Shown: positions 33,171 to 42,105 of the stretch, piece by piece | Layout of the letters: each line of letters begins with the position of its first letter | Numbering within the stretch: the first letter of the stretch is position 1 | Source: Oscillibacter sp. | GTDB lineage: Bacteria; Bacillota; Clostridia; Oscillospirales; Oscillospiraceae | DNA: 64,000 nucleotides | Direction of reading: 5' to 3' | Assembly: GCA_022791135.1 (NCBI GenBank) | Contig: JAAVYM010000086.1 | Location: forward strand, 19,661 to 83,660 | Notes under the pieces: generated by a model | What the model was told of the DNA's origin: nothing | Databases searched by the model: none | What the model saw: the letters and a program-made list of their open reading frames with translations, nothing else | Translations under genes and position numbers: made by a program

Positions 33171-34526
33171 ATGGCGAAACAAACACCCCGAACTCTCTCC
33201 GGCTTTATGGAACTTCTTCCTGCCCCGCAGCAGCAGATGGAACGGATGATGGAAATCCTCCGGAAGACCTACGCTCTCTACGGCTTCACCCCCCTGGACA
33301 CGCCGGTTATTGAGTCCAGCGAGGTCCTTCTAGCCAAGGGCGGCGGCGAGACGGAAAAGCAAATCTACCGCTTCCAGAAAGGCGACGCCGATCTTTCCCT
33401 CCGCTTTGACCTAACAGTTCCTCTGGCAAAATACGTAGCGATGCACTACAACGACCTGACCTTCCCCTTCCGCCGCTTCCAAATCGGCAAAGTCTACCGG
33501 GGGGAACGAGCCCAGCGGGGCCGGTTCCGGGAATTCTATCAGGCGGACATCGACGTCATCGGAGACAGAAAGCTCTCCCCTCTCAACGAGGCGGAGATCC
33601 CCGCTATTATCTATAAAACCTTCTCTACCCTGGGGCTGAAACGATTCCGTATTCGAGTGAACAACCGGAAAATCCTCAACGGCTTCTATGCCTCTTTGGA
33701 TCTGGCGGACAAGGCCGGAGACATCATGCGGACCGTAGACAAGCTGGAGAAGATCGGGCCGGAAAAGGTGAAGTCCATCTTGACGGAGGACTTTGCCGTC
33801 CCGCCGGAAAGCGCGGAGGAGATCCTCCATTTCCTCTCCGCCAGCGGCTCTGCCGAAGAAGTGCTAAAGGCCTTGGAGGGTTTCCGGGGCCGAAACGAGC
33901 TGCTGGACCAGGGGCTGGACGAACTGGGCTTAGTGGTCCGCTACCTGGAAGCTTTTGGTGTTCCGGCGGAAAATTTCGCCGTGGACCTGACTATTGCCCG
34001 GGGACTGGACTATTATACCGGAACGGTCTACGAAACGGTTCTGCTGGACCACCCGGAGATTGGATCCGTCTGTTCCGGCGGGCGATATGATAACTTATCG
34101 GAATATTATACAGAAAAACAACTTCCTGGAGTCGGAATTTCCATCGGCCTGACCCGTCTGTTCTACGTCCTGGGGGAACAGGGCATGCTGAACCCAGACC
34201 TTCCCACCGCTCCGGCGGACGTGCTGATCCTCCCCATGACAGAGGACCTCTCCCCCGCCATCGCCCTGGCCACCCAGTTCCGGGACAACGGCGTCCGGGC
34301 GCAGCTCTACGGGGAGGAGAAGAAGTTTAAGCAAAAAGTCAGCTACGCCAGCAAGCTGGGCATTCCCTATGTGGTCTTTCTGGGGGAAGACGAGATCCGC
34401 GACGGGATCGTAGCCTGCAAGGACATGCAGACCGGTGAGCAGACCACGCTGGACCCTAAGGCCACCATCTACCGAATCAAAGCCGGGCTGGAGGCCCGGA
34501 ACCAAGGCGCCGTCATCCGGGAATGA
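33171..34526 (+). CDS. hisS: Histidyl-tRNA synthetase
   Basis: A 451-residue class II synthetase. Motif 2 (YRGERAQRGRFREFYQADIDV, in part) is at about 109-128; the histidine-binding signature ARGLDYYTG and the motif 3 segment GVGISIGLTRLF lie before the C-terminal anticodon-binding domain (about 350-440). It is controlled by the T-box leader. It is followed after 10 bp by a membrane-protein gene and then aspS, the hisS-aspS pair known in Firmicutes but with a gene inserted. Confidence 0.97.
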   Translation: MAKQTPRTLSGFMELLPAPQQQMERMMEILRKTYALYGFTPLDTPVIESSEVLLAKGGGETEKQIYRFQKGDADLSLRFDLTVPLAKYVAMHYNDLTFPFRRFQIGKVYRGERAQRGRFREFYQADIDVIGDRKLSPLNEAEIPAIIYKTFSTLGLKRFRIRVNNRKILNGFYASLDLADKAGDIMRTVDKLEKIGPEKVKSILTEDFAVPPESAEEILHFLSASGSAEEVLKALEGFRGRNELLDQGLDELGLVVRYLEAFGVPAENFAVDLTIARGLDYYTGTVYETVLLDHPEIGSVCSGGRYDNLSEYYTEKQLPGVGISIGLTRLFYVLGEQGMLNPDLPTAPADVLILPMTEDLSPAIALATQFRDNGVRAQLYGEEKKFKQKVSYASKLGIPYVVFLGEDEIRDGIVACKDMQTGEQTTLDPKATIYRIKAGLEARNQGAVIRE

Positions 34527-34536
34527 AGACGGGGTC

Positions 34537-35058
34537 ATGAAAGCGTTTTGGAAACAACATGGAAAGAGCCTCCGCTCGGGGCTTCTGGTCCTACTGGTCC
34601 TTTGTGCTGTCTGGTACGCCCGGCCCTTGGATATCTATGGCTTGATGGGAAGCGAAAGTCCAGAGTACCTGGTTGTCACCATCTGGCCACAGTCCAACTT
34701 TCCCAAGCCTGTCCACAGTGAACTATCCCTGACCGCTGGAGAGCCGGAGATGGACGCAGCGCTGGCGCGGCTGGAAGAACTCCGTTTTCATCGAAACCCG
34801 CTGGAGGTGGTCTTGCAATTTCTTCCCCAAGGAATCCGGGCTACGGAGGTAGACCCGGAAAACGATTACCAAATCGACTTCTATGCCTATGACCAGCACA
34901 GACAGCCTCTCTGGATGCTCCGCTTTCATATTAACGGCTGGTGGAGAGGCTTTGGGCGGGAACGTCCCCTCTATGTCTCTCACAGCCAGGAGCGAGGCCG
35001 GGAATTGGGTGCCTGGCTGTGGGAAATATCTCAACAGAAAAATACTAAACGTAATTAA
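34537..35058 (+). CDS. Membrane-anchored protein of unknown function in the hisS-aspS operon
   Basis: A 173-residue protein starting MKAFWKQHGKSLRSG, with one membrane helix at about 15-33, then WYARPLDI and an extracytoplasmic alpha/beta part containing several Trp and Tyr residues (WPQSNFPKP, DFYAYDQH, FHINGWWRGF). No family is recognised. It lies 10 bp after hisS and 63 bp before aspS, so the T-box should control it too. A decayed relative seems to lie at 27.2-27.55 kb, also next to a synthetase gene (serS). Confidence 0.8.
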   Translation: MKAFWKQHGKSLRSGLLVLLVLCAVWYARPLDIYGLMGSESPEYLVVTIWPQSNFPKPVHSELSLTAGEPEMDAALARLEELRFHRNPLEVVLQFLPQGIRATEVDPENDYQIDFYAYDQHRQPLWMLRFHINGWWRGFGRERPLYVSHSQERGRELGAWLWEISQQKNTKRN

Positions 35059-35121
35059 ACTTATAAAATATTCATTTTGTAATTATAAAACAATCACATT
35101 TCAAGAAAGGACATTATCACC

Positions 35122-36897
35122 ATGACACAAAACCGCACCCATACCTGCGGCGAGCTGCGCCTCGCCGACGCCGGAAAACAAGTGCAGCTCTCCGGCTGGC
35201 TGGAAAACCTTCGGGCCGTCAGCGCCAGCCTCGCCTTCGCTATTCTCCGGGACTTTTACGGCACCACCCAGATCGTCGCCGAGACCGAGGAGATGGTCAG
35301 CACCTTCAAAGCAATCACAAAAGAATCCACCATTTCCGTCCGGGGAACTGTCCGGGAACGGGACAGCAAAAATCCCAAGCTGCCCACCGGCGAGGTTGAA
35401 ATCGTTCCGGAAGTGGTAGAGATCCTAGGCCGCTGCCGCCACAACGAACTGCCCTTCCAGATCAGCCGCAGCCGGGAGGCCGACGAGGTCCAAAGGCTGA
35501 AATACCGCTATCTCGATCTTCGAAACCCGGCCGTGAAGAACAACATTGTCTTGCGCTGCCAGGTAGTCTCTGCCATCCGCAAGGCTATGACGGATCACGG
35601 CTTCCTGGAGATTACCACGCCGATCCTGACCGCCTCCTCCCCGGAGGGCGCCCGGGACTACCTCGTCCCCGCCCGGAACCACCCCGGAAAGTTCTACGCC
35701 CTGCCTCAGGCCCCTCAACAGTTTAAACAGCTGCTGATGACCTCCGGCTTCGACCGCTATTTTCAGATCGCCCCTTGCTTCCGGGATGAGGATGCCCGGG
35801 CAGACCGCTCTCCCGGCGAATTCTATCAGCTGGACATGGAAATGGCCTTTGCCTCTCAAGAGGACGTCTTTACTGTTATCGAAGACGTGCTGCCCCCCAT
35901 CTTCGCCCAATACGGCAAATACAACACCGCCTCCTCCGCCCCTTTCAAACGTATTCCCTACCGGGAGGCCATGGAAACTTACGGTACCGACAAACCCGAC
36001 CTGCGCATCGACCTGACAGTAACTGACACTACAGAGCTGCTGTCCGGCTGCGGCTTCGGCCCCTTCGAGCATCAGACGGTGAAAGCCGTGGTAGTTTCCG
36101 ATTTCGAAGGCACCCGAAAGCAAATCGATAAACTGTGCGCCGACGTAGAGGTCCAGTCGGGCAGCAAAGCCTATTGGTTCCGCTGTGATGAGAAGGGCGA
36201 AATCACAGGCGGAATTGCAAAATTTATTCAGCCGGTCCAGGAGGCAGTCATAACCGCCCTGGACCTGAAGCCCAACAGCTTTGTAGCCCTGTCCGCCGGA
36301 ACCAAAGGCGCCGCCCAAAAGACGGCGGGCGTACTGGTAAAAACACTGGGTGCTTTCTGTCCCAACCATTTCCAGAAGGAGCAGTACGCTTTCTGCTGGA
36401 TCGTAGACTTCCCCATGTACGAGATTGGCGAGGAATCCGGCGAGCTGGAGTTCTGCCACAATCCTTTCTCCATGCCTTCCGGCGGGCTGGAGACAGTGGA
36501 AAAAGCCATCCGGGGAGAGATCGACCCCCTGAGCATCACTGCTGACCAATATGACCTGGTATGCAACGGCGTGGAACTCTCCTCCGGCGCGGTGCGGAAC
36601 CACGACCCGGAGATCATGGTCAAAGCCTTTTGGATGGTGGGCTTGGGCGAGGAGGACGTGAAGGCCAAGTTCCCCGCCATGTACAACGCTTTTACCTATG
36701 GCGCGCCGCCTCACGCGGGCATCGCCCCGGGTGTAGACCGGATGGTCATGCTGCTGGCGGGTGAGGACTCCATCCGGGAGATCATCCCCTTCCCCATGAA
36801 CAAGAATGCCATGGACGTAATGATGGGCGCTCCCAGCAAGGTAAGCCAGGCGCAGCTGGACGAGCTGCACATCGCCCTGGTAAAACCGGAAGAATAA
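35122..36897 (+). CDS. aspS: Aspartyl-tRNA synthetase, bacterial type
   Basis: A 591-residue class II synthetase. The N-terminal OB-fold anticodon domain (about 1-105) is followed by the catalytic core with motif 1, motif 2 (FRDEDARADRSPGEFYQLDMEMAF, in part), the bacterial GAD insertion (about 285-420) and motif 3 (GIAPGVDRMVMLL). The length is typical. Whether it discriminates against tRNA-Asn was not judged. The stop is followed within 10 bp by a GC-rich hairpin shared with the convergent gene. Confidence 0.97.
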   Translation: MTQNRTHTCGELRLADAGKQVQLSGWLENLRAVSASLAFAILRDFYGTTQIVAETEEMVSTFKAITKESTISVRGTVRERDSKNPKLPTGEVEIVPEVVEILGRCRHNELPFQISRSREADEVQRLKYRYLDLRNPAVKNNIVLRCQVVSAIRKAMTDHGFLEITTPILTASSPEGARDYLVPARNHPGKFYALPQAPQQFKQLLMTSGFDRYFQIAPCFRDEDARADRSPGEFYQLDMEMAFASQEDVFTVIEDVLPPIFAQYGKYNTASSAPFKRIPYREAMETYGTDKPDLRIDLTVTDTTELLSGCGFGPFEHQTVKAVVVSDFEGTRKQIDKLCADVEVQSGSKAYWFRCDEKGEITGGIAKFIQPVQEAVITALDLKPNSFVALSAGTKGAAQKTAGVLVKTLGAFCPNHFQKEQYAFCWIVDFPMYEIGEESGELEFCHNPFSMPSGGLETVEKAIRGEIDPLSITADQYDLVCNGVELSSGAVRNHDPEIMVKAFWMVGLGEEDVKAKFPAMYNAFTYGAPPHAGIAPGVDRMVMLLAGEDSIREIIPFPMNKNAMDVMMGAPSKVSQAQLDELHIALVKPEE

Positions 36898-36904
36898 ACA
36901 AAGA

Positions 36905-36928
36905 GGAGGAGGGCGAACGCCCTCCTCC
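36905..36928. terminator. Hairpin between aspS and the convergent acetyltransferase gene
   Basis: Perfect 11-bp arms (36905-36915, 36918-36928) with an AA loop lie between two convergent stops. There is no U-tract on either side, so it is a terminator only by position. Confidence 0.5.
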
Positions 36929-36935
36929 CTCTATG

Positions 36936-37592
36936 TCAGGGGTGCAACATGCCCCGAATGATATCCGTTACCGCCTCCAAGTCCTCATTGCACAGCACCG
37001 GCAGGAAATCCGCCAGCTTCTGCGGAGAAAAATCCCACCAGCAGAGCTGAAGCAGCAGGTCAATGAGTTCCTGAGCGAACCGCTTTTTGATGAACCGGGC
37101 GGGATTTCCGCCTACGACGGCATAGGGTTCCACATCCCTGGCAACCACGGAATACGCTGCAACGATGGCTCCGTCCCCAATGGTCACGCCGGGCATAACC
37201 ACGCATTCCCGGCCAAGCCACACATCGTTCCCCACCACTGTGTCCCCTTTAAAGGGGAGCTGGGAGAGATGGGGCGGCGTGCGCTCCGTCCAGAGGCCGC
37301 CGAAAACGTTGAAGGGATAGGTGGAGATGGAGGACAGGCGGTGATTGGCGCTTCCCATAATGAACTGTGCGCCGCTGCCGATGGAGCAGAATTTCCTGAT
37401 GATCAAACGGTCCCCGAACTCCGGCCAGTTAAAGAGAACGTTCCTGCGCTCAAAGGCAGTAGGATCCACAGGGTTGTCGTAATAAGTGTAATCCCTCACC
37501 GTGATATTGGGGGCGGTAATGACGTTTTTCAAAAAGCAGGACGTGCCGTACTCATTGGGAAAGATCACGTCCGGGCTGGGAATGTTATTCAT
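36936..37592 (-). CDS. Vat/CatB-family hexapeptide-repeat O-acetyltransferase
   Basis: A 218-residue trimeric acetyltransferase of the xenobiotic (XAT) class. It has a left-handed beta-helix of hexapeptide repeats (VVGNDVWLGRECVVMPGVTIGDGAIV, in part), the loop with the likely catalytic histidine H84 (GSANHRLSS) and the family end WWDFSPQKLADFLP. Members acetylate streptogramin A or chloramphenicol, but many chromosomal copies have unknown substrates, so resistance is only possible. The ATG at 37592 has AAGGAGG. Base composition is like its neighbours and no mobile element is adjacent. Confidence 0.88.
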   Translation of the reverse strand: MNNIPSPDVIFPNEYGTSCFLKNVITAPNITVRDYTYYDNPVDPTAFERRNVLFNWPEFGDRLIIRKFCSIGSGAQFIMGSANHRLSSISTYPFNVFGGLWTERTPPHLSQLPFKGDTVVGNDVWLGRECVVMPGVTIGDGAIVAAYSVVARDVEPYAVVGGNPARFIKKRFAQELIDLLLQLCWWDFSPQKLADFLPVLCNEDLEAVTDIIRGMLHP

Positions 37593-37934
37593 AAAGACCT
37601 CCTTGTTTTTATTCTGGCATCACCTCCAAGCAAAGTTTCCATGCCGTAGCCACAGCCCTCTTTTTCCGCATAACAGTTCTTCCTTTCGATTCTCCGGCAC
37701 GAAAGCACCGGGATGCATTTTCACGGTATTTGCCAGGGATATTCCCGTCTCCCTCGTTTCAGGATCTTGGGAAACAACCGGGGCTTATCTCAGCGGCATT
37801 CCCAGAAAGCCGTCCGCATATGCGCGTTCTCCCCCATCCGATCCCGTGCAACCTCCTACACGATAACATAAAGCCGCCTTCATTTCAAGCACGTTCCCTG
37901 CGTTCACTTTTTGCGGCCCAAAGGCCCCTTTCTC
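37593..37934. other. Intergenic region without a recognised feature
   Basis: A 342-bp spacer between the divergent acetyltransferase and glyS units. It should hold the acetyltransferase promoter on the minus strand, but no convincing pair of boxes was found. No gene or repeat was seen. Confidence 0.6.
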
Positions 37935-37963
37935 TTGACAAAGCCTGCAAAACATGATACAGT
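37935..37963 (+). promoter_or_regulatory. Promoter of the glyS T-box transcript
   Basis: TTGACA (37935-37940), a 17-bp spacer and TACAGT (37958-37963), with a TGA extended -10 element immediately before it. Confidence 0.8.
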
Positions 37964-37974
37964 GTCAATCATAT

Positions 37975-38206
37975 CAAAGGCAGAAAGGGGAGGAGCTTCC
38001 CCCATCCCGGCCTAGAGAGAGGGCGTTTTGGTGCAAGCCCTTCCGGGAGGGAGAGCGCTTGGCACCCCTGAGCTGCGGGGAGGCAATGCCCCGCCGGCTT
38101 CCCGCCGTTACCGGGCAGAGCGTCCCTCTTTTCAGGGGGAAATTCAGGTGGAACCGCGGACTGGTCTATGTTCGCCCTGAGCTTCAGGCTCAGGGCGTTT
38201 TCATTT
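37975..38206 (+). promoter_or_regulatory. T-box leader of glyS (specifier probably GGC)
   Basis: A tRNA-Gly-sensing leader. Stem I contains AGAGAGAGGGCG and GGTGCAAG, and the likely specifier GGC (38061-38063) is followed by A. The T-box AGGTGGAACCGCGG (38146-38159) has UGGA, complementary to the UCCA end of tRNA-Gly, such as the tRNA at 5605. A 9-bp terminator stem (38173-38181 with 38189-38197) is followed by TTTTCATTT. Confidence 0.92.
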
Positions 38207-38288
38207 GCGGTATCCCCGACGGCCTGTTTGCTGTTTTTAACCGCGATGGAGTGAACCTTAACTATTTTTCACAAGGAGTGTATCTGTC

Positions 38289-39704
38289 ATGATCAACACC
38301 GAAAAAACCATGGAGAAGGTCGTCGCCCTCTGCAAAAGCCGGGGCTTCGTCTTCCCCGGCAGCGAAATCTACGGCGGCCTTGCCAACAGCTGGGACTACG
38401 GGCCCTTAGGTGTGGAACTCAAGAACAACGTCAAACGTGCTTGGTGGAAAAAATTTGTCCAGGAGAACCCCTACAACGTTGGATTAGACGCCGCCATTCT
38501 CATGAATCCCCAAGTCTGGGTGGCCTCTGGCCACGTCTCCACATTCAACGACCCCCTCATCGACTGCAAGAGCTGCAAAATGCGCCACCGCGCGGATAAG
38601 CTGGTGGAGGGTTTTGTCCAGGAAAACGGGCTGGACGTGAATGTGGAGGCCATGACCCAGGAGGACCTCGTAACCTTTATCCGGGAGAAAAACGTTCCCT
38701 GCCCCGGCTGCGGCAAGAGCGACTTCACGGATATCCGGAAGTTCAACCTGATGTTCAAAACCCACCAGGGCGTCACCGAGGACAGCGCCAACGAGGTCTA
38801 TCTCCGCCCCGAGACCGCCCAGGGTATCTTCGTCAACTTCCCCGCCATCCAGCGGACCACCCGGCGCAAGCTTCCCTTCGGCGTGTGCCAGGTGGGCAAG
38901 AGCTTCCGCAACGAAATCACCCCCGGCAATTTCATCTTCCGAATCCGGGAGTTTGAGCAGATGGAGCTGGAGTTCTTCTGCAAACCGGACACGGACCTGG
39001 AGTGGTTCCAATACTGGCGGACCTACTGCCATGACTGGCTGATTGGCCTGAACGTAAAAGAAGAGAATCTCCGGCTCCGGGACCATGAGCCGGAGGAGTT
39101 GGCCTTCTACTCCAAAGCCACTACAGACTTTGAATACCTCTTCCCCTTCGGCTGGGGCGAACTGTGGGGCGTAGCAGACCGCACCGACTATGACCTGAGC
39201 CAGCATCAAAAGCACTCCGGTCAAGACCTGACCTATTTCGATCAGGAGAAAAATGAACATTATGTGCCCTATGTCATCGAACCGTCCCTGGGCGCGGACC
39301 GGATGACCTTGGCACTGCTGGTGGAGGCCTATGACGAAGAGGTTGTGGACGAAGCCAAACACGACGTCCGCACCGTCATGCGTTTCCACCCCGCCATTGC
39401 GCCTTTCAAGGCGGCCGTTCTGCCCCTGAGTAAAAAGCTCAGCGCAAAGGCCCAGGAGATCCAGCAAGAACTCAGCAAGGACTGGATGGTGGACTTCGAC
39501 GAAACCGGCTCCATCGGCAAGCGCTACCGCCGGGAGGATGAGATCGGCACCCCCTATTGCGTCACCGTGGACTTCGACACCGTAGGCGATGACAGCAAAG
39601 CCGGCGACAATTGCGTTACCGTCCGGGAGCGGGATTCCATGGCCCAGGTACGGATCCCCATCCGCGAGCTGAAGGGCTATCTTGCTGAAAAACTGGCATA
39701 CTGA
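38289..39704 (+). CDS. glyS: Glycyl-tRNA synthetase, single-chain (alpha2) type
   Basis: A 471-residue class II synthetase of the dimeric kind, not the alpha2beta2 GlyQ/GlyS kind. Motifs seen are the N-terminal [16 protein letters not shown] (in part), a zinc-type cysteine cluster (CKSCKMRH and CPGC), [14 protein letters not shown], motif 2 FRNEITP and motif 3 [14 protein letters not shown], then the anticodon-binding domain (about 370-470). It is controlled by the T-box directly upstream and followed by an intrinsic terminator. Confidence 0.97.
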   Translation: MINTEKTMEKVVALCKSRGFVFPGSEIYGGLANSWDYGPLGVELKNNVKRAWWKKFVQENPYNVGLDAAILMNPQVWVASGHVSTFNDPLIDCKSCKMRHRADKLVEGFVQENGLDVNVEAMTQEDLVTFIREKNVPCPGCGKSDFTDIRKFNLMFKTHQGVTEDSANEVYLRPETAQGIFVNFPAIQRTTRRKLPFGVCQVGKSFRNEITPGNFIFRIREFEQMELEFFCKPDTDLEWFQYWRTYCHDWLIGLNVKEENLRLRDHEPEELAFYSKATTDFEYLFPFGWGELWGVADRTDYDLSQHQKHSGQDLTYFDQEKNEHYVPYVIEPSLGADRMTLALLVEAYDEEVVDEAKHDVRTVMRFHPAIAPFKAAVLPLSKKLSAKAQEIQQELSKDWMVDFDETGSIGKRYRREDEIGTPYCVTVDFDTVGDDSKAGDNCVTVRERDSMAQVRIPIRELKGYLAEKLAY

Positions 39705-39707
39705 GCA

Positions 39708-39750
39708 AAAGCCGGGGCCGCAGGGAGACCCTTGTGGCTCCGGCTTTGTT
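39708..39750 (+). terminator. Intrinsic terminator after glyS
   Basis: 12-nt arms (39708-39719 and 39736-39747) pair with one mismatch, followed by GTTATTT, 4 bp after the glyS stop. Confidence 0.75.
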
Positions 39751-39819
39751 ATTTGGAGCGATACGATTCCCCGAGATTTCTGATTGAACCCCCGATTCTC
39801 TGAAAGTGAGGCAACCACA

Positions 39820-41757
39820 TTGTTCAAGAAAAAGCCCCCCATCGGTCCCGGCTGGCTTCGGCTGCTGCTTTTTCTCTCCGCCTCCTTCTGCATGGGGCTG
39901 GCAGTCACAGCGGCCATGCAGTGGATTTCTTTGGGTACCCTGCCGGCGGTACTGGAGTGGGCCAGGGCTTATCCAGGCCACCTGGCAATGACCGCCCTGC
40001 TTTGGGCGGCGCCCGTTTTTCTGCTGGGTGCGCTGACGGGCCGGCTTTGGTTGGCCGCCCTTCCCGTGGGGACAGCGGGACTGGCCCTGGCCCTGGTGGA
40101 CTACTTCAAAAACGCCATCAACGGCACCCCTCTGGAACTGGCAGACTTCGGCCTGGCGGCCCAGGCGGGGAACGTAGCGGGGTTGGCCGGGGAGCTGACG
40201 CCGCCGGAGGACTTCTGGCTGGCCCTGGCGGCGTTAGCGCTGGCGGCGGCGTTCCTCTTCCTCACCCGAAGGCTCACCGCCCTGAGCAAAACTGCCCGGC
40301 AGCGGGCCTGCTTGTTCTCCCTGACTTTGACGGGCGTGCTCCTCACCGGGGCAGGAACCCGGGCCATAGGAGCCTGCCTGGGCGTGGATTTTTACACACG
40401 AATGGATCCCGCTGAGAGTCACAGCCTACACGGGTTGACCCTGGCCCTCTGGCGGGATGCCTTTCCTCAGCCTAAGACGCCGCCGGAGGGATACAGCGAA
40501 GACTACATGCTGGAGGTGCTGAAGCGGGTGGACGCACTGCTGGACCAGAACACCCCAGAGCAGGAAACCCCCAACATTCTTTTCATCCTCTCCGAGTCCT
40601 TTTACGACCTGAACCGCCTGCCGGTGCTCCGCTACGGTGCCGATCCCCTGGAGAATTTCCACGCTTTGGAGGCAGAGAGCATCAGCGGCACTTTCCACAG
40701 CCATTACCTGGGCTACGGCACCGGCTATATCGAAATGGCTATGCTATACGGCATCAATTCCCTGGACCTTCCCCCTGGGAGCAACATCTGCTTTCAGGAC
40801 GATGGCGTTTATGAGCGTTTTGACGCGCTGGCGGAGCAGTATACTCTCTCCGGTGATTACACTGCTGAAATGCTCCACGCCTATGATAACACATTGTATA
40901 ATCGGACCGTCACCTATCCTCTTCTCGGATTCAACAATTTGTATTTTTCAGATGATATTCAACAAATTGGAATCGAGCGGACTGATGGGGCCTACGGCGG
41001 GTATTATATGCGGGACGGTTACTTCTTCCAGGGGATGCTGGAGCGGATGCGGGCCGTCAACGCAGATGGCAAGCGAGCCTTCCTCTACGGGATCACCATG
41101 GAAAACCATCAGCCCTTCGAAGCGGAGAAGTTCAACTACGCCTGTCAAATCCCTCTAATTGCCGAGGACTTTACCCCCGCTCAACGAGACATTATCCGGG
41201 TAATGCTGGAAGGTATCACCCGGGCAGACCAGGCCCTGGGGGAACTGGTAACAGCCCTGCGGGAATCCCCAGAACCAACCATCGTCGTCTTCTTTGGAGA
41301 TCACCGGCCCAACCTCTTCATGCCCGGTGGGGACACGGTGTACACGCTGCTGGGTCTCTGCCCGGAAAACGACACGCTGAACTGGACGCCGGAGCAGATT
41401 AACGACCTCTACTCCACCGATTACTTGATTTGGGCCAATGACCCGGCCCTGCTCCGAGGGCAGGCAGGAACTCGGAGAGAGAGCAGTATCACGGCCATAG
41501 GCCCCCAATTATTGGAGCTGACGGGGCAGGAGGTCTCCCGGTACTGGGGACTTTTGAAAAAGGCCGGGGAGGTGTGCCTGACTCAGACGGACCTCTATTT
41601 TGTGGATGGAAACGGGAACGCCAGCTTCCGCCGGGAGGAGGCGGACCTCAGCTCCAAGGAGCTGGAAATCCTAGAACTGCGGGATGCAGTGGTGTATGAC
41701 GCAATTTATGGAAAGCAATTTATCACGGAGGCAATGAATCTGCCCCCAGGAGCATAA
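39820..41757 (+). CDS. LtaS-like membrane sulfatase-fold phosphoglycerol transferase
   Basis: A 645-residue protein with five hydrophobic helices in the first ~200 residues and a sulfatase-fold outer domain (about 250-560). Metal-site features are LSESFYD, the likely nucleophile threonine in GYGTGYIEMAMLYG and FFGDHRPN near residue 490. It resembles lipoteichoic acid synthases, which move glycerol phosphate from phosphatidylglycerol; the exact product here is unknown. The TTG at 39820 is preferred because GTGAGG lies eight bases upstream. Confidence 0.86.
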   Translation: MFKKKPPIGPGWLRLLLFLSASFCMGLAVTAAMQWISLGTLPAVLEWARAYPGHLAMTALLWAAPVFLLGALTGRLWLAALPVGTAGLALALVDYFKNAINGTPLELADFGLAAQAGNVAGLAGELTPPEDFWLALAALALAAAFLFLTRRLTALSKTARQRACLFSLTLTGVLLTGAGTRAIGACLGVDFYTRMDPAESHSLHGLTLALWRDAFPQPKTPPEGYSEDYMLEVLKRVDALLDQNTPEQETPNILFILSESFYDLNRLPVLRYGADPLENFHALEAESISGTFHSHYLGYGTGYIEMAMLYGINSLDLPPGSNICFQDDGVYERFDALAEQYTLSGDYTAEMLHAYDNTLYNRTVTYPLLGFNNLYFSDDIQQIGIERTDGAYGGYYMRDGYFFQGMLERMRAVNADGKRAFLYGITMENHQPFEAEKFNYACQIPLIAEDFTPAQRDIIRVMLEGITRADQALGELVTALRESPEPTIVVFFGDHRPNLFMPGGDTVYTLLGLCPENDTLNWTPEQINDLYSTDYLIWANDPALLRGQAGTRRESSITAIGPQLLELTGQEVSRYWGLLKKAGEVCLTQTDLYFVDGNGNASFRREEADLSSKELEILELRDAVVYDAIYGKQFITEAMNLPPGA

Positions 41758-41765
41758 GAAGCAAA

Positions 41766-41792
41766 GAACGGGCGGCTGATAGCCGTCCGTTC
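41766..41792. terminator. Bidirectional terminator hairpin
   Basis: 12-nt arms (41766-41777, 41781-41792) with one mismatch and a GAT loop lie between convergent genes. Plus-strand CTCTTT and minus-strand CTTTGCTTCTT follow. Confidence 0.65.
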
Positions 41793-41796
41793 CTCT

Positions 41797-42105
41797 TTAA
41801 AAAAACATGCCCATAAAGCCGTCCGGCCGCTCCAAGGCCTGATTCCAGATTTCGAAGAACAAGCCAGGAGAGATCTCCCGGGCCGTCACATCCCCACCCT
41901 CCCAGTGAAGGTCCCGCAGATCCGCCGGAAAGGGTTCCGGCGCCAGCGCACCTTTATTCCCCCGCTCGCCTCCATAGGAAAAGGTGATTCCGTTCCGGTA
42001 GAACTCCACCCGGCGGGTTTCCCGGCGACCACTATCCAGCTCTGAATAAACCAGATACGGTTCATCGTCCAGGTCGTGGTTCCATTCAATCAGTACGTAT
42101 TTCAT
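41797..42105 (-). CDS. Small conserved protein, DUF6881-like
   Basis: A 102-residue acidic protein of unknown function starting MKYVLIEWNHD. The DLDDEPYLVYSELDSGRRETR stretch (in part) with RRVEFYRNG and the C-terminal FEIWNQALERPDGFMG match my memory of the DUF6881 family, seen mostly in Firmicutes. It is coupled to the AlaX gene by an ATGA overlap and probably transcribed with it. No enzymatic motif is visible. Confidence 0.75.
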   Translation of the reverse strand: MKYVLIEWNHDLDDEPYLVYSELDSGRRETRRVEFYRNGITFSYGGERGNKGALAPEPFPADLRDLHWEGGDVTAREISPGLFFEIWNQALERPDGFMGMFF

